Shown: in pieces, positions 1 through 6,622 of the stretch | How positions within the stretch are numbered: the stretch's first letter is position 1 | Layout: each line of letters starts with the position of its first letter | Assembly (NCBI GenBank): GCA_035630195.1 | Contig: DASQLD010000441.1 | Location: 1 to 15,509, forward strand | DNA from: DASQDN01 sp035630195 | Lineage (GTDB): Bacteria; Acidobacteriota; Terriglobia; Bryobacterales; Bryobacteraceae | Direction: 5' to 3' | DNA length: 15,509 nucleotides | Notes under the pieces: generated by a model | The model's database searches: none | What the model was told of the DNA's origin: nothing | The model's input: only the letters and a program-made list of their open reading frames with translations | Made by a program: the position numbers and the translations under genes

Positions 1-1744
1 ACTGCGCACCGGGTGACACGAATCCCAGTCCGCCCATCGGTCCGGGCGCTCCGAGCCACGATGCCAATCCGTGACGTTCGCCGTCGAAAGTCAGCACGGC
101 GGTGTGCTGCGTTTTGTCGTTGAACGTCTTTTGCTCTGCGATGAGGTAGCGCAGGCTATCGGCTCCAAGCTTCGACACCACAGCCTGCTCGCTCGGCTGC
201 TTAGCCTCGCCGCGGATCACGTTCTGAAGATCGACACCGAACAGGATACCGGTGCCGCTCCGAAACGCGTCCCCTATACGCTGGCCAAATGCGGTCGCCG
301 CAAAACCACTGCCTCCCGAGAAGGCTCCGTTCACGAGAGCCTCATCGGCGCCGATGACGATTCTATTGTCCCGAATCGCTACCAGCAGTTCGTCCTTCTG
401 ACGCGATCGCACAGGCGTGGCGCCTTCTACGATCTGCACTTTGGTTTCCCCACTCTTGACCTTCTCAGCTTCGAGAAACTGCGCGAGTCCCGGGCGATGC
501 ACGTCGGCAATCGCGAGGGGTGTCAGACCATCACCTGAACGCACTCCGGCGATGACAAACTCGTCGCCAATATACTCGCTGATCTTTGCGATTCGGTCTA
601 CAAACTGGACGGCTTCTGGATCGGCGAACGCAGCGCCACTGCGCTGTAGTTCACTCGTAAACAACTTCTGAGCATCCGCAAGCGCATCACGCATATTCGG
701 TACGCTCAAAACCATTACTGCGTTGGCAGGAACAAAGTCCATCAGCCGGCTGCTATACCGGATGCCGGGCATGCGGACCTTCTCGAGAGACTGCTTGATG
801 TCCGCCATAGCCTGCAGAGTCTTCAGATGCTCTGCAGCATTGCGGCTCCACGCGATTTCGTCCTGGATGGCAACTGTTTCCATCGAACGATGGGTCGCGA
901 GCTGATCACCCGCATGAAGGACGTTGTCCCGGTGCCGGTACTCGACGACAACCTCGCCTTCCACGACAGAGACACGTGTACCCTTTGCGCCGCGATTCAC
1001 AGAGAACAGAGTGCCGGTGACTGCGACCCGCGAGTCGCCGCTCGCAACATACAGATGACCGGTGCGTCGTTTAGCGGCCTGCACGATGATCGGTCCCTGA
1101 CTCAGGTGCACCGTGGTATCCCGTCGCTGCGCAGTTACACTGAACTCCGCGCGTTCGCCAACCTCCACAATCGAGCCATCCATCAGCTTCACAACGGCTC
1201 GCGACCCGGCTGCGGTCCGGAGCACTTCGCGTGCTCCGAGTTCCGTACCAGCCGAGATCGGCTGCAGCATACCGTTGTCGAGCCGATAGACACCGCCGTC
1301 GGCGAGTTGGACCGTAGCCCTGCTGCCTTCGGGAGCCGGGGCGAATTGCTCGTACCCCCAACGACCCGCGATCAGCGCTACGGTGGCCGATGCGGCGATA
1401 GCCATCCATTTGGTTCGCGTCATTCGCCGTATAGGCATTTCTACGAGTTTGCTGATGGGCTGTGGTTCTCCAAAAAGAACCCTGCGACATCCCGCGCATT
1501 CCCGCGTATGATCTTCGAGCAGCATCCTCCGTCCCGGAGACAGCGTGCCGTCGTTGTACGAAGGAATCAGCGCCTGAAAGTCCGCACACGTAGACAGACG
1601 AGCTGGCGCCGCACGCTGAGTTGCGATTCGATCCCAAACTCTGCGGCCGGATTCCTGTACTTGCCCGTCGTCAATCTGCTCATCACGGATCTCGCCGATG
1701 ATCCGGTCCAGCATTTCCTCGGGATTCTGTTCTGTGCGATTCAT
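1..1744 (-). CDS. FecR-domain membrane protein with N-terminal zinc-finger (anti-sigma-like), partial
   Basis: An open frame of 581 codons runs from the ATG at 1744 to the left edge with no stop, so the C-terminus is missing. Residues about 51-90 form a zf-HC2-like anti-sigma zinc finger (C53, H79, C83, C86). One membrane segment follows at about 113-128 (WMAIAASATVALIAGRW), then a FecR domain at about 175-285 with the typical VTGTLFSVN and VEGEVVVEY stretches. The rest, from about 325 (FVPANAVMVLSVPNM) onward, resembles DUF3352-type extracellular domains; this last assignment is tentative. The ATG overlaps the stop of the upstream ECF sigma gene (ATGA), so the two are probably translated together and the protein probably binds and restrains that sigma factor at the membrane. 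Sigma binding is inferred from gene order and the zinc finger. FecR proteins are known as transmembrane regulators of ECF sigma factors; the long C-terminal part suggests an added outer-domain role. Confidence 0.88.
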   Translation of the reverse strand, partial: MNRTEQNPEEMLDRIIGEIRDEQIDDGQVQESGRRVWDRIATQRAAPARLSTCADFQALIPSYNDGTLSPGRRMLLEDHTRECAGCRRVLFGEPQPISKLVEMPIRRMTRTKWMAIAASATVALIAGRWGYEQFAPAPEGSRATVQLADGGVYRLDNGMLQPISAGTELGAREVLRTAAGSRAVVKLMDGSIVEVGERAEFSVTAQRRDTTVHLSQGPIIVQAAKRRTGHLYVASGDSRVAVTGTLFSVNRGAKGTRVSVVEGEVVVEYRHRDNVLHAGDQLATHRSMETVAIQDEIAWSRNAAEHLKTLQAMADIKQSLEKVRMPGIRYSSRLMDFVPANAVMVLSVPNMRDALADAQKLFTSELQRSGAAFADPEAVQFVDRIAKISEYIGDEFVIAGVRSGDGLTPLAIADVHRPGLAQFLEAEKVKSGETKVQIVEGATPVRSRQKDELLVAIRDNRIVIGADEALVNGAFSGGSGFAATAFGQRIGDAFRSGTGILFGVDLQNVIRGEAKQPSEQAVVSKLGADSLRYLIAEQKTFNDKTQHTAVLTFDGERHGLASWLGAPGPMGGLGFVSPGAQ

Positions 1745-2295
1745 CTGATACCTCCCAATTCCTTCTGTAGACGGGCTCTTGTTCGATGTAGAGTGACGGC
1801 CACTGTGCCTTCGCTGGTGTCCATCATCTGCGCAACTTCGGCATTGTCATAACCTTCGAAGTAGCGCAGGATGAACATCTCTCCTGCCGTCGGGTGCAAC
1901 TGGGCCACTGCGGCTCGGAGCACTTCCCTCTGCTCGGATGCATCCTGCCGCTGCGAGGGCGTATGACCTGGATCGCGCAGCGTATTCAGTTCCACTCCTT
2001 CCAGCGGTACCGACGCCGCGCTTTTCCGGGATCGCACCAGGTCAAGGGCTGCGTTCACCCCTGCCCGGTGAAGATACCGCCCTGCGTCATCGATACCGTC
2101 GAATGTGTGCCCGTGCTTTAGAAGCCTGAGAAACACCGTTTGCAACACGTCCTCCGCGTCGGATGTGTTGCCGGTTACTCGGTAAGCCGCACGAAACACA
2201 CGGTCATGATGCGCATTGAATACGCGCTCGATGTCCTCCGTATGATGGGCCACGGCTGGTCTTCCCAATGTTGGTTGTATTGCCGTCATCTGCAT
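1741..2295 (-). CDS. ECF-family RNA polymerase sigma factor (RpoE-like)
   Basis: A 184-aa protein of normal ECF size. Region 2 is visible near the N-terminus (ERVFNAHHDRVFRAAYRV, then NTSDAEDVLQTVFLRLL), and region 4 at the C-terminus (LHPTAGEMFILRYFEGYD, then a helix-turn-helix with SEGTVAVTLHRTRARLQ). ECF sigma factors direct RNA polymerase to a small regulon and are usually held by a cognate anti-sigma protein. The downstream FecR/zinc-finger gene overlaps it by four bases and is the obvious partner. Start choice: the ATG at 2295 has GGGA seven bases upstream. A TTG at 2301 and an ATG at 2289 are in frame but less well placed. No clear autoregulatory promoter was recognised in the 74 bases before it. 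Confidence 0.92.
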   Translation of the reverse strand: MQMTAIQPTLGRPAVAHHTEDIERVFNAHHDRVFRAAYRVTGNTSDAEDVLQTVFLRLLKHGHTFDGIDDAGRYLHRAGVNAALDLVRSRKSAASVPLEGVELNTLRDPGHTPSQRQDASEQREVLRAAVAQLHPTAGEMFILRYFEGYDNAEVAQMMDTSEGTVAVTLHRTRARLQKELGGIR

Positions 2296-2369
2296 AAGCA
2301 AGTCCCGCTTGCAGAAATGTAACGGCTCAAGTACTTCGAATCTTAACAGCGGGGAGTATTAACCGCGGA

Positions 2370-2834
2370 CTAACGGGCGGCTCGGACGGCGCGGCGCTCT
2401 TCCAGAGTCTTGATCGCCCGCTTGTAGGCGCGCTCAAGGCGGGCTTCGTAGCGGATATTGAGCGGCAACGACTTACTTGTATCCGAGATCGACCGAAAAG
2501 CGGCGCCTTGCCGGACTCCCTCGTCGGCATGCTCGTATTGGGCGGCGAACTCGGCAGCGCCTTTGTCCATCTCCCCATCGAGCAGGGAGGTTTCGGTTAC
2601 CCACGCGCGCTGCATGCGCCAATAGCAGAACGCAATCTCCTCTACGAGCCGATCTTCGAAGGGCGTAGCGGGTTGGAATTCGTCGCGGAAGTCGGCGAGC
2701 ATCTGCTGCCAGCGTTCCGGGTTCTCGTGCTGCAGCAGGAACATTTTTGTGGACGTGATTCCGTGTTTCGCGGCGTTCTGGGCGACTCGGGCCTTGCCTT
2801 CGGGCGTTTTGGGGCCACCAAGTTTGTTTTGCAT
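2370..2834 (-). CDS. small-terminase-like 'GPKTPEGKAR' protein
   Basis: A 154-aa soluble protein. It opens with the signature GGPKTPEGKAR, then QNAAKHGITS (residues 6-27), shared by a large family in Acidobacteriota and other soil bacteria that is usually left as hypothetical. The rest is helical and charged, with a Trp/Tyr-rich middle (FCYWRMQRAW) and a basic tail (KRAIKTLEERRAVRAAR) that could contact nucleic acid. A GGAAAGGA Shine-Dalgarno lies about 10 bases before the ATG. It starts two bases after the stop of the 74-aa gene, so the two form an operon. A terminase large-subunit gene lies 170 bp further upstream on the same strand. That placement suggests a DNA-recognition role like a small terminase, but this is an inference from context, not from a catalytic motif. 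Confidence 0.8.
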   Translation of the reverse strand: MQNKLGGPKTPEGKARVAQNAAKHGITSTKMFLLQHENPERWQQMLADFRDEFQPATPFEDRLVEEIAFCYWRMQRAWVTETSLLDGEMDKGAAEFAAQYEHADEGVRQGAAFRSISDTSKSLPLNIRYEARLERAYKRAIKTLEERRAVRAAR

Positions 2835-2835
2835 T

Positions 2836-3060
2836 TTATGTTTTCCTTTCCTCGTTTCTGTTTTGATCTGAGTTGGACCAGTGGAGTAGGGCCTCGCTCA
2901 AGGCTCGGCGGGCGTCAGGAAAGGGCTTCAGCGCCGTGAAAATCACCTTCTGCAGTGTTGCTATCGTTCGCTCGCAGAGATCTGATTGTGGCGCAGCCTC
3001 TCTGAGCTTTGCTCGCGGGGTCCACGGGATGTGAAGTACCAGTTCCATTCCTGATACCAA
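2836..3060 (-). CDS. hypothetical 74-aa protein, operon with the small-terminase-like gene
   Basis: A short protein with no recognised domain. It has an N-terminal LVLHIPWTP segment, a helical core (TIATLQKVIFTALKPFPDAR) and a hydrophilic Asn/Arg/Glu-rich tail. The TTG start at 3060 has GAGGA four bases upstream. An in-frame ATG at 3048 is possible but has CAGGA directly against it. The stop is followed after one base by the ATG of the 154-aa gene, which supports expression as one message. About 85 bases upstream lies a copy of the 21-bp element that also precedes the terminase gene, so the two transcription units may share control. Its function is unknown; it could be an accessory part of the terminase-like module. 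Confidence 0.6.
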   Translation of the reverse strand: MVSGMELVLHIPWTPRAKLREAAPQSDLCERTIATLQKVIFTALKPFPDARRALSEALLHWSNSDQNRNEERKT

Positions 3061-3145
3061 TTTATCCTCGGGGCTCGAAATTTCAGGGGTCGCTGGGTGG
3101 TTGTGGCGGGGGGTAAGCGGTTATGTTTACAGTTGGTTGGAGAAA

Positions 3146-3166
3146 ATTTTCTACTTGTGTGAATGG
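3146..3166. repeat. 21-bp upstream element, copy 1
   Basis: ATTTTCTAC, then T, then TGTGTGAATGG. It matches the copy at 4735-4755 in the same orientation with one mismatch, and weaker similarity continues for about 10 bases (minus-strand CTCCAAC versus CTCTAAC). It lies 86 bases before the start of the 74-aa/154-aa operon on the minus strand. The local GAAAATTTTC is itself a perfect palindrome. Confidence 0.75.
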
Positions 3167-3185
3167 TTTGTGGCGGCGAGCCGGA

Positions 3186-3221
3186 GCGGGGTTAAAAACC
3201 CCGCGCAGGTTGAAAACCTGC
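3186..3221. repeat. two tandem hairpins (REP-like intergenic element)
   Basis: Two perfect hairpins abut. The first has stem GCGGGGTT/AACCCCGC with loop AAA at 3186-3204; the second has stem GCAGGTT/AACCTGC with loop GAA at 3205-3221. Both share a GTT-loop-AAC apex. The element sits 10 bases downstream of the terminase stop codon. On the terminase strand no U-run follows, so it is less like an intrinsic terminator than like a dispersed palindromic repeat, although it could still stop transcription or protect the 3' end. Confidence 0.7.
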
Positions 3222-3230
3222 CCCACTGGT

Positions 3231-4640
3231 CTAGAGGAGGCGTTTTGATTCGCCTACTTGTCCGTGGCGGTGGGTATCGACACCCCACCAGGCAAGGGAC
3301 AACGCTAATGCCAGGTCGTCGTGGAGATCGCCGGGACTTTCATAGCGAGTCCTTCCTGAGCTACGGATGGTGGCGCGCATGGCGGTGAGCTCCTCGACCA
3401 GCGTTTCCCGCTCCTCAAGATGGCCGGAGATTGCGAGTTCCTCGAAGTCGAATGCGATCTGCAACCGTGCCATGAGGTCGCGCTTTGGGACACGCCAGAA
3501 TCCGTCGGCATGCGCCTCGCGGTCTGCATGGCTGATGATCACCGGCATCAGGCTCCACCTGGCTGTGGGCGCGCGCAAGGCATCGACGATCGGAAGGCCG
3601 ACGCCGGTCGCGTCAACGATCACAGCGCATCGGGCCGATGCCGCGAGTTTCTGGGCCAAGCGGTGGATGCTCTCAACGATGACGGTGTAAGGTGTGTCCA
3701 ACGGGAAGCGCTGCAAGTTCCGCACGGTGATGGTTGTGCGGTGGTCCGGCGCGAAGGTGAGCGGGCTGCGGTGATTCGATGCAGCGACGGCACGCTCCAG
3801 GACCACAATTGCCGTGCGATCCCGGCGCTGCCCAAGATCGACGCCCACGAAGAACTCGCGGCTGAGGACGTTCGGATAAGACTCATCTTCACTGTCACCG
3901 GTTATGGCTCGGCGGACCTGAGCTTCGTTGAAAAGCGCGTCATTTGTGGCGTGGAACTCGCACATATATTCCTGGGCGAAGTAGCGAGGTCCCAGAGCCC
4001 GGCGTTCCTGTTCGAGGAAGCTTGCAGCAATGCGGGGGCAATCGGTGGCGGGGATGCGGAACCGGGTCCAGCTATTTTCGCCATTGGCCCATTCGTTGTA
4101 GAAGAAGCCGCGTTTGCCGTATGGAGTACTCAAGAGCCACAGGCTTCCGCCGCCAACGGCGAGCATGGGACGGAGGGCGCGATAGAGTTCGTCAGGAACG
4201 CGGGAGGCTTCGTCGACGAGCATCAGCGAAACCGACGAGAATCCGCGCACGGTGGCTTCGATGCCGGGGATACCGACGATGCGGGAGCCGTTGGGAAGAG
4301 CGAGCGAGATGTCATTATCGCCATCGCCGCGCGGTTTGATGGCCAGCTTGCGGAGAAAAAGCGCGGCCTTGCGAACGAACTCCGAACTCTGGCGGGCAGA
4401 TGGGCTGGCCACAAGGATAAGTGAGCCGGGCTCGCAGTACGCGAGGTGGACTGCCTTGGCGGCGCAGACGGTTGACTTGCCCCATTGGCGAGTGCAATTG
4501 AGGATGACGCGATCGGCGTAGCAGTCGAGGACCTGGGCCTGGAGTTCGTCGGGGATAAAGCCGAGGACATTCCGGGCGAATGCCTGGGCGCAGAGGCTGT
4601 TTGCGAGCGCAGGCACGTCCATTGTGGCTATTCGTTCCAT
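3231..4640 (-). CDS. terminase large-subunit-like ATPase/nuclease
   Basis: A 469-aa protein with the full two-domain plan of phage terminase large subunits. ATPase domain: a Walker A variant TRQWGKST at residues 50-57, Walker B LMLVDEA at 139-145 with D143/E144, and coupling motif LLSTPYGK at about 169-176. RNase H-like nuclease domain: FVGVDLG with D268, AVIVDATGVG with D343, and LHDDLALAL with D441/D442. All expected catalytic residues are present, so the gene looks functional. In phages this motor packages and cuts DNA; here no portal, capsid, protease or tail gene is nearby. The start at 4640 has only a poor AACAGG in front; an in-frame ATG at 4622 is an alternative. A 21-bp element 95 bases upstream recurs before the 74-aa gene. 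It is either a prophage remnant under selection or a domesticated or mobile terminase unit. Confidence 0.92.
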   Translation of the reverse strand: MERIATMDVPALANSLCAQAFARNVLGFIPDELQAQVLDCYADRVILNCTRQWGKSTVCAAKAVHLAYCEPGSLILVASPSARQSSEFVRKAALFLRKLAIKPRGDGDNDISLALPNGSRIVGIPGIEATVRGFSSVSLMLVDEASRVPDELYRALRPMLAVGGGSLWLLSTPYGKRGFFYNEWANGENSWTRFRIPATDCPRIAASFLEQERRALGPRYFAQEYMCEFHATNDALFNEAQVRRAITGDSEDESYPNVLSREFFVGVDLGQRRDRTAIVVLERAVAASNHRSPLTFAPDHRTTITVRNLQRFPLDTPYTVIVESIHRLAQKLAASARCAVIVDATGVGLPIVDALRAPTARWSLMPVIISHADREAHADGFWRVPKRDLMARLQIAFDFEELAISGHLEERETLVEELTAMRATIRSSGRTRYESPGDLHDDLALALSLAWWGVDTHRHGQVGESKRLL

Positions 4641-4898
4641 CCTGTTTCGAGTTTACGAGCGAGGGTGGCGTGGTTATTTAGACGTCTAGGTATTGTTGGG
4701 TTGTAGCTGCTTGAGGAGATGGACCGTTAGAGATATTTTCTACCTGTGTGAATGGGTGGGGCGGTTACAGTCTCATCGGTATTGACCCATCGCGTCACGA
4801 TTGCGCAATACCGCACAGAGTTGCGCAGCACAAGAACGTTTCTCGCGAAGCCATCCTTCATTTGCGCTCCGAAGCTTGGCACTAGCGACTTGTCAGGA
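4641..4898. other. non-coding stretch upstream of the terminase
   Basis: No convincing gene was found on either strand. It contains the second 21-bp element at 4735-4755 and presumably the terminase promoter, though no clear -35/-10 pair was recognised. On the minus strand a short open frame ends in LCAVLRNRDAMGQYR near 4779; it matches no family I recognise. Confidence 0.55.
4735..4755. repeat. 21-bp upstream element, copy 2
   Basis: ATTTTCTAC, then C, then TGTGTGAATGG: 20 of 21 bases match the copy at 3146-3166. It lies 95 bases before the terminase ATG on the minus strand, nearly the same distance as copy 1 from the 74-aa gene. A chance match this long and this good in a 15.5-kb window is very unlikely (a rough estimate is about 0.002 pairs). 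Confidence 0.75.
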
Positions 4899-4974
4899 CT
4901 AATCCGTCGGAGGCTCCGCAGGTTGCGGCGAATCCCCTCTCAACCTGAGAAATTCCTCAGCAGCGACGGATTAG
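4899..4974. repeat. imperfect palindromic element at the end of the hepT remnant
   Basis: Outer arms CTAATCCGTCG (4899-4909) and CGACGGATTAG (4964-4974) are perfect 11-bp inverted repeats. Inner arms CAGGTTG (4919-4925) and CAACCTG (4941-4947) pair inside them, with a few unpaired bases on each side. The hepT reading frame loses family similarity where it enters the right arm, so this may be a small MITE/REP-like insertion that truncated the gene. Confidence 0.65.
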
Positions 4975-5150
4975 ATCATTAGGGAGCCGTTTCGAAGCTT
5001 CTGAAATGATCTCCAACGCTCGAACTACGGCGTAAACGGTTTTTCGATCCAAGCGAAAAGTACTAAAATCGAGCTCAGCAGTGAAGACTTCGATCGCATC
5101 GACATTCTCAATGATGTCAGCCAGTCGCTGAGCCGGTTCTTAGAAGGCAT
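4957..5150 (-). pseudogene. hepT: HepT-like RNase toxin remnant (frameshifted and truncated)
   Basis: The start MPSKN at 5150 and the following LADIIENVDAIEV...TVYAVVRALEIISEASKRLP are plain HepT (DUF86) sequence, but they lie in different frames. One base is missing near 5135 (minus-strand AACC where AACCC would restore MPSKNPAQRLADII). The frame then stops at 4957-4959, inside a palindromic element, after about two-thirds of the usual length. The lost part contains the family's RNxxxH catalytic motif, so no active toxin can be made. The start overlaps the end of the mntA remnant by 11 bases, as in intact MntA-HepT operons. In intact pairs HepT is an RNase and MntA neutralises it by AMP transfer. 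Confidence 0.85.
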
Positions 5151-5441
5151 GAATCGCGTCGCGCAGAATACTGGCTCGGATCAAAGGCTTGAGAGTCCGG
5201 CGATTCACAACGTCGCTCGGCCTATCGAGGAGTTGGCCGATATAAAGCTTCAGTCTAGCGTATTCGAAATGCCGATCGCTTGCGTATCGTCAAGCTCCAA
5301 CAGCACATCGACGTAGCTCTCGGCTGTCGCTTCCCCGCGCGCCACGGAACCAAACACTGCGGCATGCGCCACACCGAGCCGCCGCAGCTCATTCTCGTGA
5401 TTGCGCAGTGATTCGAGTACGCTTTGAAGATCAGATGCCAT
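5140..5441 (-). pseudogene. mntA: MntA-like nucleotidyltransferase antitoxin (frameshifted)
   Basis: The ATG at 5441 opens a minimal nucleotidyltransferase: residues 1-56 include VFGSVARGEATAES followed by YVDVLLELD. The intact frame stops at 5250. Continuing in another frame gives FEYARLKLYIGQLL, DRPSDVVNRRTLKPLIRAS and DAIHAF, ending at 5140, which is the expected C-terminal half. One extra base in the AAA run at 5267-5269 (T run on the coding strand) would rejoin the halves. The first Asp of the metal-binding DxD is also replaced by Tyr (Y43; normally S-D-x-D), which would abolish catalysis even without the frameshift. With the broken hepT downstream, this is a decayed toxin-antitoxin locus. 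Confidence 0.87.
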
Positions 5442-5547
5442 TGCCCACCACGAATTTACCAGATGATCAGCTATTGCTGGCGCGTGTCAACGGCGACTTG
5501 CGGGCAGGCAGCTGCTAAGAGCTGTCGTAGTCAACACGGCAACAAGC

Positions 5548-5582
5548 CGACTCTGTACAAATCCGGCTCAACTACAGAGTCG
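5548..5582. repeat. 10-bp perfect inverted repeat
   Basis: CGACTCTGTA and TACAGAGTCG are separated by 15 bases. A competing smaller stem, AGCCG (5546-5550) with CGGCT (5564-5568), overlaps the left arm. It lies 55 bases beyond the stop of the RibD-C gene on that gene's strand, so it may end that transcript, but no U-run follows. Confidence 0.5.
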
Positions 5583-5636
5583 CTGACAATCGTGGAGCTA
5601 TGAGTAGACACTGTGCCGTATTGCGCGGGTTAGAGA

Positions 5637-6167
5637 TTAAGCAGGAACGTAGGTCAACCTGATCACATCCTCGCCAATCCGATCACTAGTCATAAGGCGC
5701 AGCGGCGGCCGGGGTCCGGCGAAATATGGCTTGCCGTGGCCAAGCACGACGGGGTGCAGGTAGATGCGATACTCATCGATCAGCCCAAGTTCGGTGAGGC
5801 TATGCGCCAAGTTCGGGCCAGCAACTTCGATCTCTCCGGCGCGCTCGGCCTTCAGCTCGCGGATCGCGCCCTCAAGATCATCCTCAACAAGCCTGGCGTT
5901 GGGGCCGACCGACTTCAACGAGCGCGAGACGACCCATTTCGGCTGGTTCCGCCACGCCGCGGCAAAGGCGCGTTCCTCTGCATTCCATTCAGGGTGATCG
6001 CCGTCCCAGTAACGCATGACCTCATACATTTGGCGACCGTAGACACTGCCCGCCTGCCCCTTAGCCTCCTCGATGAAGTGGCGGAAGAGCGTGGGGCTTG
6101 GCGCAAACGCCATATGGTCGATGTAGCCATCCAGGGACTGGTTCATTCCGAACACGAGCTTAGCCAT
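5637..6167 (-). CDS. dihydrofolate-reductase-like (RibD C-terminal domain) oxidoreductase
   Basis: A 176-aa cytosolic protein with the single RibD_C/DHFR-like fold: N-terminal strand KLVFGMNQSLDGYID, a YGRQMYEVMRYW segment, PKWVVSRSLKSV, EVAGPNLAHSLTELGLIDEY and YLHPVVLGHGKPYF. These are the usual landmarks of stand-alone NADPH-dependent RibD-C proteins (YyaP/YwjB-like), whose physiological substrate is generally unknown. The ATG at 6167 is preceded by a good GAGGAAAG Shine-Dalgarno about seven bases upstream; a GTG at 6191 would add eight residues without one. A 17-bp palindrome about 40 bases upstream could be an operator. It is transcribed alone, towards the decayed mntA/hepT pair, and looks intact. 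Confidence 0.88.
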   Translation of the reverse strand: MAKLVFGMNQSLDGYIDHMAFAPSPTLFRHFIEEAKGQAGSVYGRQMYEVMRYWDGDHPEWNAEERAFAAAWRNQPKWVVSRSLKSVGPNARLVEDDLEGAIRELKAERAGEIEVAGPNLAHSLTELGLIDEYRIYLHPVVLGHGKPYFAGPRPPLRLMTSDRIGEDVIRLTYVPA

Positions 6168-6205
6168 ACCACTTCTTTCCTCACGCGGCACATCCGCGCG
6201 CTTCT

Positions 6206-6222
6206 GATTGCGTTACGCAATC
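6206..6222. promoter_or_regulatory. 17-bp palindrome, candidate operator of the RibD-C gene
   Basis: GATTGCGTTACGCAATC is a perfect palindrome around one central base. It lies 39-55 bases upstream of the RibD-C ATG, where a TetR- or ArsR-like repressor would act. No regulator gene lies next to it, so the binding protein is unknown. Confidence 0.45.
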
Positions 6223-6270
6223 GGTTGTAATCTAGATCGACTTATTTTATGTCGCGGTTGGTTTTTGGAG

Positions 6271-6312
6271 TTTCCGCCGGATCGCTCCTGGATGACGCGC
6301 TATCCGAAGTTG
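6271..6312. repeat. imperfect direct repeat, left copy
   Basis: About 42 bases with core CGGATCGCTCCTGGATGACG followed by CGCTATCCG. It matches 7831-7873 in the same orientation, with four mismatches over the 28-base core and about 80% identity overall. It lies between the RibD-C gene and the DUF433 gene, so the two copies bracket the toxin-antitoxin block. Confidence 0.6.
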
Positions 6313-6415
6313 CCATCGCGATACCGACTTGGGGGGATGTATCAGACGCGCGTACACGCCTGCCGGATTGCTTCCGTGCACGTGAGCTGAGGCGATGGGG
6401 TGATATTCTCAAACC

Positions 6416-6622
6416 ATGGAGCGGATCACGATTGAGCCGGGCAAGCGCTCCGGACAACCGTGCATACGCGGTCTACGCATCACCGTCTGGGACATCTTGA
6501 GCTGGCTCGCGGCGGGTATGTCCGAGCGGGAGATTCTTGACGATTATCCCGAGCTTAAATCAGATGACTTTCGCGCCGTTTATGAGTTCGCTGTCCGAAT
6601 GGGCAGGCGCATTGCCTTGTGA
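6416..6622 (+). CDS. DUF433-family antitoxin-like protein
   Basis: A 68-aa protein that is almost entirely the DUF433 domain: RITIEPGKRSGQPCIRGLRI, then TVWDILSWLAAGMSEREIL and DDYPELKSDDFRAVYEFA. DUF433 is a small winged-helix-type domain commonly paired with a DUF5615 PIN-like protein in predicted type II toxin-antitoxin systems. That partner follows immediately: its GTG start overlaps this gene's stop (GTGA). The start is the ATG at 6416; upstream purines (GGGGTGA) are weak and distant. Length and motifs are normal and the gene appears intact, although its partner is frameshifted. No DNA-binding site was recognised in front of it. Confidence 0.88.
   Translation: MERITIEPGKRSGQPCIRGLRITVWDILSWLAAGMSEREILDDYPELKSDDFRAVYEFAVRMGRRIAL

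Noticed and set aside
1071..1637. A 188-codon minus-strand frame inside the first 1.7 kb
   Set aside because: It is out of frame with the continuous FecR/zinc-finger coding sequence on the same strand, which has clear domain motifs; the 188-codon frame shows none.
3420..4424. A long plus-strand open frame of 334 codons
   Set aside because: It is antisense to the terminase gene, whose catalytic motifs are all in place. The antisense product matches no family.
4800..5627. A 16-base inverted match (CTGTGC-C/G-GTATTGCGC) near 4800-4815 and 5612-5627, enclosing the decayed mntA/hepT locus
   Set aside because: One mismatch in 16 bases gives about one expected chance pair in this window. No target-site duplication or transposase was seen.
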